Assembly: GCA_903830985.1 (NCBI GenBank)
Contig: CAIKVZ010000263.1
Coordinates: forward strand, 1-48,734
DNA from: an uncultured beta proteobacterium
GTDB taxonomy: Bacteria; Pseudomonadota; Gammaproteobacteria; Burkholderiales; Burkholderiaceae_C
DNA: 48,734 nucleotides
Direction: 5' to 3'
Shown here piece by piece: positions 17,735 to 25,489 of the stretch. Position 1 is the first letter of the stretch. Each line of letters opens with the position of its first letter. The position numbers and the translations under genes are program-made. Under the pieces are notes generated by a model. That model did no database searches. It was not told the origin of the DNA and saw nothing but the letters and a program-made list of their open reading frames with translations.

Positions 17735-18217
17735 TTAGCGGGCCTTTTTTGCCTTGGAAGCAGGCGCAACCGAAGCGACGGCCGCTGCACCTTTTTCCAT
17801 GACGGATTCGAGCGTGCTTTCGGCGGTTGTTGCTGCAGCCTTCAGGTTCTTGGCAACGGAAGCAAAGGCTTCGGGGGCAGGATGCGCTTTTTCAACCGCA
17901 TCAACCGTATTGTGGAACTGTCCAACACTCAAGGAAGTCGCTTCTTTGAGGTTCTTGGCAAACATGGCCATGCCAGCCTCGGCTGAGGCCTTCATGATTT
18001 CGAACGCTGCCTGCGGGTCCTTGATCTCCTTGATGGACGCCATGGTTTCAGTCATGGCAGCTTGCGCTTCTTTTGCCTGAGTTTGCGCCAGGTCAGCCCA
18101 AGCCTTCAGGCTGTCCTGTGCTGGCTTGACAGCATCTTGCATGGCCGTGGCATTGAATTTTGGCGCCGACTCCGAAATGGTCTTGGCGATGGCTTCGAAG
18201 GGTGTGTTCTTGAACAT
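17735..18217 (-). CDS. phaP: Phasin family protein (polyhydroxyalkanoate granule-associated)
   Basis: A 160-residue helical protein without Pro-rich or membrane segments. It begins MFKNTPFEAIAKTISE, continues with amphipathic helices (SLKAWADLAQTQAKEAQ, AAFEIMKASAEAGMAMFAKN) and ends in an Ala/Lys-rich tail (AASKAKKAR-like), as in phasins that coat PHA storage granules. I chose ATG 18217, with AAAGG about 6 bp upstream, over an in-frame ATG at 18253 that falls inside the palindromic leader element. The gene stands alone. Confidence 0.82.
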   Translation of the reverse strand: MFKNTPFEAIAKTISESAPKFNATAMQDAVKPAQDSLKAWADLAQTQAKEAQAAMTETMASIKEIKDPQAAFEIMKASAEAGMAMFAKNLKEATSLSVGQFHNTVDAVEKAHPAPEAFASVAKNLKAAATTAESTLESVMEKGAAAVASVAPASKAKKAR

Positions 18218-18239
18218 GGAGTGGCCTTTGTTAAAAATG

Positions 18240-18253
18240 TTGCAGTGCAGCAA
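18240..18253. promoter_or_regulatory. Candidate PhaR operator in the phasin leader
   Basis: TTGCAGTGCAGCAA is an imperfect palindrome (TTGC-N6-GCAA) with TGCA cores, 23-36 bp before the phasin start. PhaR repressors of PHA-forming bacteria bind TGC-rich palindromes in front of phasin genes. The match is by resemblance only. Confidence 0.45.
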
Positions 18254-18362
18254 TTATCATCTGTGCAGCGGTTTTATGCCAGCCCCAAAACAAAAATGAC
18301 CGCGATTAGTGGTGCGAGCCTATTTAGACAGGAGATCTTCCGTGTGGGCTTTGGGTACAGCC

Positions 18363-18973
18363 ATGATCTCCCCGTCCATTTCGCCCCAGGAGCAAGCGGT
18401 TCTGGGGCTGGCCAGTCAACGCTCGCTGCTGCGCGCGCGGGACTTGGCAGAACTCGCGCTTCCCACTGCCGTGCTCAGCCGACTGGTCGCCGCAGGCAAG
18501 TTGGAACGCGTTGCCCGTGGCCTCTATACCCTGCGCGGACGCGTACTGGTTGGCGACAATTACCTTGACACGCACGGGGGGCGCATTGACTCAGCTTAAT
18601 TGCTACCCGTGCTGACCCGTTGCCTCACGTAAATTGCTACCCGTCGGATTGGCCGGCGGGAGCAGCACAACGTGAAGACGCGAATCAGCATGACCAACCG
18701 GCGGTCCACGCCATACGCATGTCCGGCCCCGCACTGACTGAAGGCATCGATCGGATGACGGTTGATGGAGTCGAGGTGCCCGTCTTCAACGCTGCCAAGA
18801 CCGTCGCCGACTGCTTCAAGTACCGCAACAAAATCGGCCTCGACGTCGCGCTTGAAGCGCTGCGTGATGGATGGGCACAAGGCAAACTGACGATGGATGA
18901 GTTGTGGCATTACGCCAGCATCGATCGCGTCGCGAACATCATGCGCCCCTACATGGAAAGCGTTATTGCATGA
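18363..18973 (+). pseudogene. AbiEi-type antitoxin (type IV TA system), disrupted
   Basis: Two parts of one AbiEi antitoxin are present in different frames. The N-terminal winged-helix part starts at ATG 18363 (SQRSLLRARDLAEL, LSRLVAAGKLERVARGLYTL) and runs into a stop at 18597-18599. The C-terminal part (about 18710-18973, other frame) has MSGPALTEGIDRM, AAKTVADCFKYRNKIGLDVA and RVANIMRPYMES. Roughly 50-60 central residues are missing and replaced by sequence with a 13-bp direct repeat. The stop overlaps the AbiEii start (ATGA), the normal arrangement for this pair. It is surely non-functional as an intact antitoxin. Confidence 0.8.
18597..18643. repeat. 13-bp direct repeats inside the broken antitoxin gene, possible IS relic
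   Basis: AATTGCTACCCGT occurs at 18597-18609 and again at 18631-18643, 34 bp apart, exactly where the antitoxin homology is interrupted. Short spaced repeats like these are found at the ends of some insertion sequences as transposase-binding sites (IS21-type ends, for example). No transposase gene is nearby, so a residual IS end is an inference. Confidence 0.45.
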
Positions 18974-19207
18974 GCCGCAATTTGCCAGCATCCCTGCGTG
19001 CGCGCCTGAAGCAGCACGCTGATACGACCAAGCAGGACTTCAACCTGACGCTCACTCATTTCGGTTTGGAGCAACGCGTTCCCTACGGATGACATCAAGT
19101 TGACACAGTGGAACGCGTTTTTGAATAAGAACCGGCTCGGTGCTATCGCCCTGACCGAGGTGGTTGAAAAGCTGCGCTCCGAGCTTCGCAAGGTCGGCGT
19201 GATCTGA
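18970..19207 (+). pseudogene. AbiEii-type toxin (nucleotidyltransferase), internally deleted
   Basis: Only the two ends of an AbiEii toxin remain. The start MSRNLPASLRARLKQHADTT and FNLTLTHFGLEQ match the N-terminus; after a frame change near 19077 the sequence continues with DDIKLTQWNAFLNKN and LTEVVEKLRSELRKVGVI, typical of the C-terminus, to a stop at 19205-19207. The whole nucleotidyltransferase core, more than 150 residues, is gone. Full-length family members have about 250-300 residues. Confidence 0.78.
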
Positions 19208-19265
19208 ACTCGCGGGCTTCGGTGGCATGGGCGGTTCTTTCCCAGAGTGTTTCCGGACTGGCCCA

Positions 19266-19305
19266 AAACGAGAAAAGGGTTAGCGTTTGAATAAACGCTA
19301 ACCCT
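19266..19305 (-). terminator. Intrinsic terminator after tRNA-Arg
   Basis: A 13-bp perfect stem (AGGGTTAGCGTTT and its complement, 19276-19305) around a 4-nt loop, followed on the minus strand by TTTTCTCGTTTT. It lies 9 bp past the tRNA 3' end. Confidence 0.88.
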
Positions 19306-19314
19306 CGTCTTTAC

Positions 19315-19391
19315 TGGTGCGGCTGGCAGGAATTGAACCCACGACCCCTTGGTTCGTAGCCAAGTACTCTATCCAACTGAGCTACAGCCGC
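19315..19391 (-). tRNA. tRNA-Arg (anticodon ACG)
   Basis: A 77-nt cloverleaf including the encoded CCA: acceptor stem GCGGCTG/CAGCCGC, D-arm with AGCTCAGTTGGATAGAGT, anticodon stem CTTGG/CCAAG with loop CTACGAA giving ACG, and T-arm GTGGG-TTCAATT-CCTGC. It closely resembles the E. coli tRNA-Arg(ACG), which reads CGU, CGC and CGA after deamination of A34. Confidence 0.97.
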
Positions 19392-19401
19392 TGAGCTTTG
19401 A

Positions 19402-19430
19402 ATTATAGCAGCAGTTTATTGCCCTCCGAA
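19402..19430 (-). promoter_or_regulatory. Promoter of tRNA-Arg
   Basis: On the minus strand a consensus TATAAT (19402-19407) follows TTCGGA (19425-19430) at 17-bp spacing. The -10 ends 10 bp before the mature tRNA 5' end. Confidence 0.7.
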
Positions 19431-19479
19431 GAAATACCGGCCCCCGTACCCAAATTCCGCGCAAACCTCAAACTTCGAC

Positions 19480-20478
19480 TCAGTCGGCATAGACCCCGGC
19501 GGCGCGGATGATGGGACTCCAGCGCGCAATTTCAGCCGCGACAAAGCGCCGGTGCTGCTCAGGTTCCGTGCGCCCATCGCGCACCACCACCGCACCCAGT
19601 GCCAACTGCTTGCGCATGAATTCCGGGTCCTGCAATGCCGCCTGCAGCGCCGTGTGCAGGCGCGCCAGCACTTCCGGTGGCACGCCCTTGGGGGCGTACA
19701 GTCCATGCCAGACCGTGATGTCAAAGCCCTTGAGGCCAGACTCCAGCAAGGTTGGAACATCCTTGAGCACCGGTGTCGCCAGGCGCTGCACCGTGGTCAC
19801 GCCGAAGGCCTTGACCTTGCGCGCCTCGATCTGACTTGTGGTGTTGGTGGTCTGATCGCACATCAGGTCGATCTGTCCGCCAATCAGGTCCTTCATGGCG
19901 GGCGCCGTGCCGCGGTAGGCGATGGTCGTCATCTCGGTCTGCAGCGTCGACTGCAGCAGCAAGCCACACAGGTGCGAGGCCGAACCGGGTCCGGCGTGAC
20001 CCAGGTTGATCTTGTCCCTGTTCTGCGTGATCCAGTTTGACAGGTCCTTGAAGCTGCTGCCGGGAATGGAAGGCTTGGTGATCAGCGTCATCGGCACCTC
20101 GATCACCAGGCCCAGGTATTCAAAGTCGCGCTCCACGTTGAACGGCAGGTTGCGCACCAGCGTGGGCATGGTGGCCATACCGATGTGGTGCAGCAGCAAG
20201 GTGTAGCCATCGGGATTCGCGCGCGCCGCCTTGTTGGCGCCGACCGAGCCGCCGGCACCGGCCACATTTTCCAGTGCGATCGTGGCACCCCCCAGGGGGC
20301 GGCGCATGGCTTGCGCCAGGTCCTTGGCCACGCGGTCGGTCGGGCCGCCCGCAGGAAAAGGAACGATGAGCGTGATCACCTTGTCGCGCACCGGAAAGTC
20401 CGCAGCCTGCAAACTGGAGGCAGCCAGCAGCAGCATGAGGCTAAAGCCTGTCCAGCCGATGAGGCGACGCTTGTGCAT
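19480..20478 (-). CDS. Bug/TctC-type periplasmic solute-binding protein
   Basis: A 332-residue periplasmic binding protein of the tripartite tricarboxylate transporter (Bug) family, greatly expanded in Burkholderiales. A signal peptide (WTGFSLMLLLAASSLQAAD) is followed by ITLIVPFPAGGPTDRVAKDL, ENVAGAGGSVGANKAARANPDG and the conserved DLIGGQIDLMCDQ region. No TctA/TctB membrane genes are near, as usual for solitary Bug proteins. I chose ATG 20478 over one 21 bp upstream because MHKRR leads straight into the signal peptide. It may be the last gene of the liv/ligase operon (51 bp gap). Confidence 0.88.
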   Translation of the reverse strand: MHKRRLIGWTGFSLMLLLAASSLQAADFPVRDKVITLIVPFPAGGPTDRVAKDLAQAMRRPLGGATIALENVAGAGGSVGANKAARANPDGYTLLLHHIGMATMPTLVRNLPFNVERDFEYLGLVIEVPMTLITKPSIPGSSFKDLSNWITQNRDKINLGHAGPGSASHLCGLLLQSTLQTEMTTIAYRGTAPAMKDLIGGQIDLMCDQTTNTTSQIEARKVKAFGVTTVQRLATPVLKDVPTLLESGLKGFDITVWHGLYAPKGVPPEVLARLHTALQAALQDPEFMRKQLALGAVVVRDGRTEPEQHRRFVAAEIARWSPIIRAAGVYAD

Positions 20479-20529
20479 GTGCCGATGATAGTGGGCCAAG
20501 CGCGCCGCCGTCAGCGCAAAACCTGAAGC

Positions 20530-21780
20530 CTATTGATAGCTGCGGGCGTCTTCGATCACCTTGCCGTCGTTGGGCAGGCTCCCCGGGCTCACCAGTTGCA
20601 CATCGCCGCGCAGTTTGGTGATGTCGCGTATCGCCTCGCCAATTTTCGCGGCCAGCGCATCGGGACCGCTGCACGCGGTCTCGACCTTGAGCGTCATGGC
20701 GTCGTTCGCCATTTCGCCGCTCACCACCAGACGCGCACGCATCACTTCCGGGAAGCGCTTCACGATGTCGGCCACCTGGCCCGGGTGCACGAACATGCCG
20801 CGGATCTTGGTGGTCTGGTCGGCGCGCCCCATCCAGCCTTTGATGCGTGCGTTCGTGCGCCCGGTCGGGCAGGCGCCGCTCAGCACGGCCGACAGGTCGC
20901 CTGTGCCGAAGCGGATCAGCGGGTAGGCCGGGTTCAGGCTTGTCACCACCAGTTCGCCCACCTCGCCTTCAGGCACAGGGTCGCCGGTGCCGGGACGCAC
21001 GATCTCCACGATCACGCCCTCGTCCAGCACCAGGCCTTCGCGTGCCGCGGTCTCGTAGGCAATCAGTCCCACGTCGGCCGTGGCGTAGCACTGATAGCCC
21101 TGAATGCCGCGCTGCGCAAACCAGTCGCGCAGGTTCGGCGTGAAGGCCTCGCCACCCAACATGGCTTTGGTCACGCTGGGCAGGGCCACGCCCAACTCGG
21201 CGGCCTTTTCCACGATGATCTTGAGAAAGCTCGGCGTGCCGATATAGCCGGCGGGCCGCAACTGTGCCATGGCCTGCACCTGTTGTTCGGTCTGCCCAGT
21301 GCCGCCGGGAAACACCGTGCAGCCCAGCGCGTGGGCACCGCTCTCCATCATGGAACCGGCCGGGACAAAGTGATAGCTGAAGCAGTTGTGGATCAACTCG
21401 CCCGAGCGAAAACCGGAGGCAAAGATGGCGCGCGCCATGCGCCAGTAGTCCCTGGCTGTGCCTTCGGGCTCGTAGATCGGGCCCGGGCTGGCGAACACGC
21501 GTGGCATCTGCGCGCCAAAGCGCAACGCACTGAAGCCGCCAAAAACGTCCTGCTCACGCTGCGCTGTCTGGCGCTCGTGCAGATCGGTCTTGCGGGTCAC
21601 GGGCAGGCGCGCCAGTGCGGCACGAGTGCTGACGCCAAGCGGATCCACGTCCTTCAGAATTTCAGCAAAGGCGGCGGTGGAATTCCGGGCATGCGCAATC
21701 TGCGCTGGCAAGGCCAGCAGCAACTCGGCTTCACGGACCTGCGGGTCGCGCGTTTCAAGCGCATCGTAAAAATGAATCAT
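20530..21780 (-). CDS. Phenylacetate-CoA ligase family protein (PaaK-like)
   Basis: A 416-residue adenylate-forming enzyme that makes an acyl- or aryl-CoA from an acid, ATP and CoA. Family segments include a C-terminal FGTGDLSAVL and GWMGRADQTTKIRGMFVHPGQV typical of PaaK, plus YQCYATADVGLIAYET in the acceptor region. The N-terminal P-loop-like motif of PaaK (SSGTTG) is not seen at its usual place; FASPGPIYEPEG stands there instead, so the substrate is unclear. It follows livF by 14 bp and is probably co-transcribed with the transporter. Confidence 0.82.
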   Translation of the reverse strand: MIHFYDALETRDPQVREAELLLALPAQIAHARNSTAAFAEILKDVDPLGVSTRAALARLPVTRKTDLHERQTAQREQDVFGGFSALRFGAQMPRVFASPGPIYEPEGTARDYWRMARAIFASGFRSGELIHNCFSYHFVPAGSMMESGAHALGCTVFPGGTGQTEQQVQAMAQLRPAGYIGTPSFLKIIVEKAAELGVALPSVTKAMLGGEAFTPNLRDWFAQRGIQGYQCYATADVGLIAYETAAREGLVLDEGVIVEIVRPGTGDPVPEGEVGELVVTSLNPAYPLIRFGTGDLSAVLSGACPTGRTNARIKGWMGRADQTTKIRGMFVHPGQVADIVKRFPEVMRARLVVSGEMANDAMTLKVETACSGPDALAAKIGEAIRDITKLRGDVQLVSPGSLPNDGKVIEDARSYQ

Positions 21781-21794
21781 GGTGTTGGTTCCCT

Positions 21795-22604
21795 TTAAGC
21801 GAGCCAGCGCTTCCTGCGCTTGTAGCTCTTCACATCCTTGAACGACTTGCGCTCACCGCCGCCCATGCCCAGGTAGAACTCTTTCACGTCTTCGTTGTTC
21901 GCCAGGTCAGACGCGGCGCCGTCCATCACGACCCGGCCCGACTCCATGATGTAGCCGTAGTCGGCATAGCGCAGTGCCATGTTGGTGTTCTGTTCGGCCA
22001 GCAGGAAGGTGACCTTTTCCTTCACGTTCAGGTCCTGCACGATGTTGAATACCTCTTCCACGATCTGCGGCGCCAGCCCCATCGAGGGCTCGTCCAGCAG
22101 CACCATGCTCGGGTTGGTCATGATGGCGCGACCGATGGCGCACATCTGCTGCTCACCGCCGGAGGTGTAGGCCGCCTGACTGGTGCGCCGCGTCTTCAGG
22201 CGCGGGAAGTAGGTGTAGACCTTCTCCAGGTTGGCCGCGATCTCGCCCTTGTCCTTGCGGGTGTAGCCGCCCGTGAGCAGGTTTTCCTCGATCGTCAGGT
22301 GGGCAAAGCAGTGGCGCCCCTCCATCACCTGCACCACACCACGCTGCACCAGGTCGGCGGGCGACAGATTCTCGATGCGCTCGCCGCGCAACTCGATCGA
22401 GCCCTTGGTGACCTCGCCTCGCTCGCCGTGCAGCAGGTTGGAGATGGCGCGCAGCGTCGTCGTCTTGCCCGCTCCGTTGCCCCCCAGGATGGCCACGATC
22501 TTGCCTTCGGGCACCTGCAGCGACACGCCCTTGAGCACCAGGATCACGTGGTTGTAGATGACTTCAATGCCGTTGACGTTGAGTACGATGTTGGGTTTTT
22601 CCAT
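21795..22604 (-). CDS. livF: Branched-chain amino acid-type ABC transporter ATPase LivF
   Basis: A 269-residue ATPase with Walker A GGNGAGKTTT, signature SGGEQQMCAIGRA and Walker B MVLLDEPSMGLAP. The C-terminus carries a short basic extension (FKDVKSYKRRKRW) beyond the usual LivF length. It is separated from livK by 268 bp filled with hairpins and is followed by the PaaK-like ligase. Confidence 0.93.
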   Translation of the reverse strand: MEKPNIVLNVNGIEVIYNHVILVLKGVSLQVPEGKIVAILGGNGAGKTTTLRAISNLLHGERGEVTKGSIELRGERIENLSPADLVQRGVVQVMEGRHCFAHLTIEENLLTGGYTRKDKGEIAANLEKVYTYFPRLKTRRTSQAAYTSGGEQQMCAIGRAIMTNPSMVLLDEPSMGLAPQIVEEVFNIVQDLNVKEKVTFLLAEQNTNMALRYADYGYIMESGRVVMDGAASDLANNEDVKEFYLGMGGGERKSFKDVKSYKRRKRWLA

Positions 22605-22618
22605 GATGCCTCTCTATA

Positions 22619-22655
22619 CCAAGTCAAAGGGCTGCAACGCAGTCCTTTGACTTGG
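22619..22655. repeat. Long hairpin between livK and livF (1)
   Basis: CCAAGTCAAAGGGCTGC pairs with GCAGTCCTTTGACTTGG, a 17-bp stem with one G.U pair and an AAC loop. There is no T-run on either side. It ends 15 bp before the livF start. Confidence 0.85.
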
Positions 22656-22772
22656 TGGCTCGTGAGAGCCGCCGTCCCCAGGGCGAGCAAAGCAAGCCCC
22701 CCTCCAGAAACACCGCTACCGGCTTTGCCGGGCCGCTGGTGTTGCCCCCTGCAAGGGGCTGAGGCCTGCGGC

Positions 22773-22798
22773 TCCAAGTCAGCCTGCGCTGACTTGGA
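22773..22798. repeat. Long hairpin between livK and livF (2)
   Basis: An 11-bp stem (TCCAAGTCAGC and its complement) with a CTGC loop. It shares CCAAGTCA with the first hairpin. Between the two is a smaller GCCCC/GGGGC stem (22744-22759). The 268-bp gap 22605-22872 holds these structures and no gene. Confidence 0.8.
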
Positions 22799-22872
22799 CT
22801 GGCCGAAGAGCCCCTGCCTCCGGCGGTGGCCCGTGAAGCGGCCACACGCAGTGGGCAAGCCGGGGGGTGTTC

Positions 22873-24186
22873 CTAGCTTTGGCAGTCTGCCGGTGGGCGC
22901 CGTGTCATCTTCTTGTCGGCCAGGTACTTGTCGCCGCCGGCCTTGACCATGGGCTTGAGAATCTGGTCATCCGCCTGGTACCAGTCGGACGAGAAGTTCC
23001 ACTTGGCGCCGTCCCAGGTTTGCACGCGCGCCCAGGTCGATCCCATGTGGTCCTGGCAGGAAGTGCTCAAGGGACGCATCACGCCCGAAAAGCCCAGCGC
23101 GTCCAGCTTCTTCTGGTCCAGGTTCAGGTTCTCCATGCCCCAGCGCACCTGCTCGCCGGTCATGACCTTGCCCTTGCCAAAGCGCTCCTGGGCGCGGCGC
23201 ACGGACTCGATCGCCAGCATCTGGATGATCACGCCGCGCGTGTACAGCACCGAACCGACTTCGTCCTTGGGACCCGTTCCCTGGCCCTTGGCGTGCACCG
23301 TCTTCAGGATTTCCTGGATCACCTTGGGTTGTTGACCCGAGGTGTTCAGCGCCAGCGCGTGATAACCCTTGGCGCCCTCGCCCACGTCCTTCACGTCAGG
23401 CTCGGCACCGGCCCACCACACGCCGTACATCTTGTCGCGCGGGTAGCCCGTGGCCTGCGCTTCCTTGAGGGCGGTGGAGTTCATCACACCCCAGCCCCAG
23501 AGCAGCACATAGTCGGGCTTGGACTGACGCACCTGCAGCCAGGTGGCCTTCTGCTCCACACCGGGCGCCGTCACAGGCAGCATCTGCAACTCGAAGCCGT
23601 GCATCTTGGCGCGCTCCTGCAACAGCGGGATCGGCTCCTTGCCGAACGGGCTGTCGTGGTACACGAGGGCGATCTTCTTGCCCTTGAGTTTGTCCAGGCC
23701 GCCCACTTCCTTGCCCAGGTGCTGAATCAGGATGTCGGCGCCGGTCCAGTAGCTGCCCATGTAGGGGAAGTTCCACTTGAAGGCCGTGCCGTCCTGCGCC
23801 ACCGACAGGCCATAGCCCAGGGTCATCAGCGGGATCTTGTCCACGGGGGCCTTCTCCGTCAGGGCGAAGGTGATGCCGGTGGCTTGCGGGTCGAACAGCG
23901 CCACACCAGGGCGGCTCTTCAGCCGCTCGTAGCATTCCACGCCGCGGTCCGTGGCGTAGCCGGTTTCGCATTCCTCGTAGGTGAGCTTCACGCCGTTGAT
24001 GCCGCCGTCGCGCGCGTTGATCATCTTCAGGTAGTCCTGCTTGCCGTTGGCCCATGGCACACCGTTGGGCGCATAGGGGCCGGTGCGGTAGGACAGCAGC
24101 GGGAAAAACTGCTCCTTGGCTTGGGCGAACGCTGTCGTGCCAACGGCAGCCAGAACCGCTGCCAGGGCGATGTGACGAATCTTCAT
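22873..24186 (-). CDS. livK: Branched-chain amino acid-type ABC transporter, substrate-binding protein
   Basis: A 437-residue periplasmic protein with a signal peptide (IRHIALAAVLAAVGTTAFAQA). The mature part begins FFPLLSYRTGPYAPNGVP, and KKIALVYHDSPFGKEPIPLL is the usual hinge region of type I binding folds. It belongs to the long LivK-like subgroup linked with acyl-CoA ligases rather than to true Leu/Ile/Val binders of about 370 residues; the ligand is therefore uncertain. The ribosome-binding site is AGGAG 8 bp upstream. Confidence 0.9.
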   Translation of the reverse strand: MKIRHIALAAVLAAVGTTAFAQAKEQFFPLLSYRTGPYAPNGVPWANGKQDYLKMINARDGGINGVKLTYEECETGYATDRGVECYERLKSRPGVALFDPQATGITFALTEKAPVDKIPLMTLGYGLSVAQDGTAFKWNFPYMGSYWTGADILIQHLGKEVGGLDKLKGKKIALVYHDSPFGKEPIPLLQERAKMHGFELQMLPVTAPGVEQKATWLQVRQSKPDYVLLWGWGVMNSTALKEAQATGYPRDKMYGVWWAGAEPDVKDVGEGAKGYHALALNTSGQQPKVIQEILKTVHAKGQGTGPKDEVGSVLYTRGVIIQMLAIESVRRAQERFGKGKVMTGEQVRWGMENLNLDQKKLDALGFSGVMRPLSTSCQDHMGSTWARVQTWDGAKWNFSSDWYQADDQILKPMVKAGGDKYLADKKMTRRPPADCQS

Positions 24187-24271
24187 GAAGGTCTCCTAAA
24201 GGTTTGGCGAAAGTGCCGTTGCTCACCAGGTCAGGCTTCGAACGTCCTGTACTCGAAAAAATCAATCCGGA

Positions 24272-25348
24272 TCAATGGGGAAATGGCCAAAGCCGCATCT
24301 TCTGCTTGCCTATGGACCAGAGCTTGGCCAGGCCGTGCGGTTCGACGATCAGGAACCACACGATCAGCGCGCCGAACACCATCAACTCGGCGTGCGAGAT
24401 CACGGTCGTGGAAACCGACATGCCGAACAGGCCCGCAGCAAAGGGCAGAAACTGGTTCAACAGAATGGGCAGAACGACGATGAAAGCGGCGCCAAAGAAA
24501 CTGCCCATGATGGAACCCAGGCCGCCGATGATCACCATGAACAGCAGCTTGAAGGAGATGTCCACCGAGAAGGCCGCGGGCTCCCAGGCGCCCAGGTAGA
24601 CAAAGCCCCACAGCGCGCCGGCCACACCGACGATGAAGGAACTGACAGCAAAGGCGCTGAGCTTGGCGTACATGGGGCGGATGCCGATGACGGCGGCCGC
24701 CACGTCCATGTCGCGAATCGCCATCCACTCGCGGCCTATGGCCGAACGCACGAGGTTCTTGCTCATCAGGCCCAGCACCGCCAGCACCGACAGGCAGAAC
24801 CAGTACTTGGACACCGGGCTGTCGATGCTCAGGCCGAACACCTGCAGGCCATTGACCGAGACCGAACCCGAGGGGGAATCGTTGGTGAACCACTTGATGC
24901 GCAGAAACATCCAGTCGGAGAAGAACTGCGCCGCAAGTGTGGCCACCGCCAGATACAGACCCTTCACGCGCAGGCTGGGAAGACCGAACAGGATGCCGAA
25001 GGCCGTGGAACACAGGCCGCCGAGAATCAGCGCGGGGACCAGCGGCATGTTGGGCACTCGCACAAAAAAGTTGAACGCCGCGTACGCGCCCACCGCCATG
25101 AAGGCGCCGGAACCGAGCGAGATCTGTCCGCAGTAGCCCACCAGCACGTTCACGCCCAGGGCTGCCAGCGCCATGATGAGGAAGGGGATGAAGATGGCGC
25201 GGAACATGTAGTCGCTGCTGAACAGCGGCACCGCCAGGAAGGCGAGCGCGATCAGTGCCAGCACTGCGTAACGGTCCTGCGTGATCGGAAAGATCTGCTG
25301 GTCCGCGCGGTAGGTGGTCTTGAATTGGCCGTTTTCTCTGTAGAACAT
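24272..25348 (-). CDS. livM: ABC transporter permease LivM
   Basis: A 358-residue inner-membrane permease with about ten hydrophobic segments. FLIMALAALGVNVLVGYCGQ and SLGSGAFMAVGAYAAF are the standard LivM signature, and GGLGSIMGSFFGAAFIV forms the coupling region to the ATPase. It lies 85 bp before livK and 141 bp after livH, the latter gap holding a palindromic repeat. Confidence 0.93.
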   Translation of the reverse strand: MFYRENGQFKTTYRADQQIFPITQDRYAVLALIALAFLAVPLFSSDYMFRAIFIPFLIMALAALGVNVLVGYCGQISLGSGAFMAVGAYAAFNFFVRVPNMPLVPALILGGLCSTAFGILFGLPSLRVKGLYLAVATLAAQFFSDWMFLRIKWFTNDSPSGSVSVNGLQVFGLSIDSPVSKYWFCLSVLAVLGLMSKNLVRSAIGREWMAIRDMDVAAAVIGIRPMYAKLSAFAVSSFIVGVAGALWGFVYLGAWEPAAFSVDISFKLLFMVIIGGLGSIMGSFFGAAFIVVLPILLNQFLPFAAGLFGMSVSTTVISHAELMVFGALIVWFLIVEPHGLAKLWSIGKQKMRLWPFPH

Positions 25349-25400
25349 GTGTTGCCTCTGATACTTTGAAATCGTTATCGCGTCGCCGCAATGAAAATCG

Positions 25401-25481
25401 TCACTGCGAGGCCCGCAGGGCCGTGGCAGTCCATGAATTCAGGGGCCATGGATTGCCGCGTCGCTATGCTCCTCTCAATGA
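25401..25481. repeat. Inverted pair of interspersed repeats between livH and livM
   Basis: Two arms, 25401-25435 and 25447-25481, are imperfect inverted copies of each other. One reads TCACTGCGAGGCCCGCAGG and onward to GGCAGTCCATG; the other starts CATGGATTGCCGCGTCGC and ends CTCAATGA. The motif CATTGCGAGG...GGCAATCCA is a dispersed extragenic repeat seen in many bacteria (from memory). It lies within the 141-bp gap 25349-25489 and would form a long hairpin in the liv mRNA. Confidence 0.75.
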
Positions 25482-25489
25482 AGGTTTCG

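Noticed and set aside
22605-22872. The livK-livF gap as a small RNA or riboswitch
   Set aside because: Strong hairpins are present but no promoter, T-run terminator or known riboswitch pattern is visible.
22867-24483. A 538-codon plus-strand frame across livK
   Set aside because: It lies antisense to a clear LivK with a signal peptide and has no recognisable domain.
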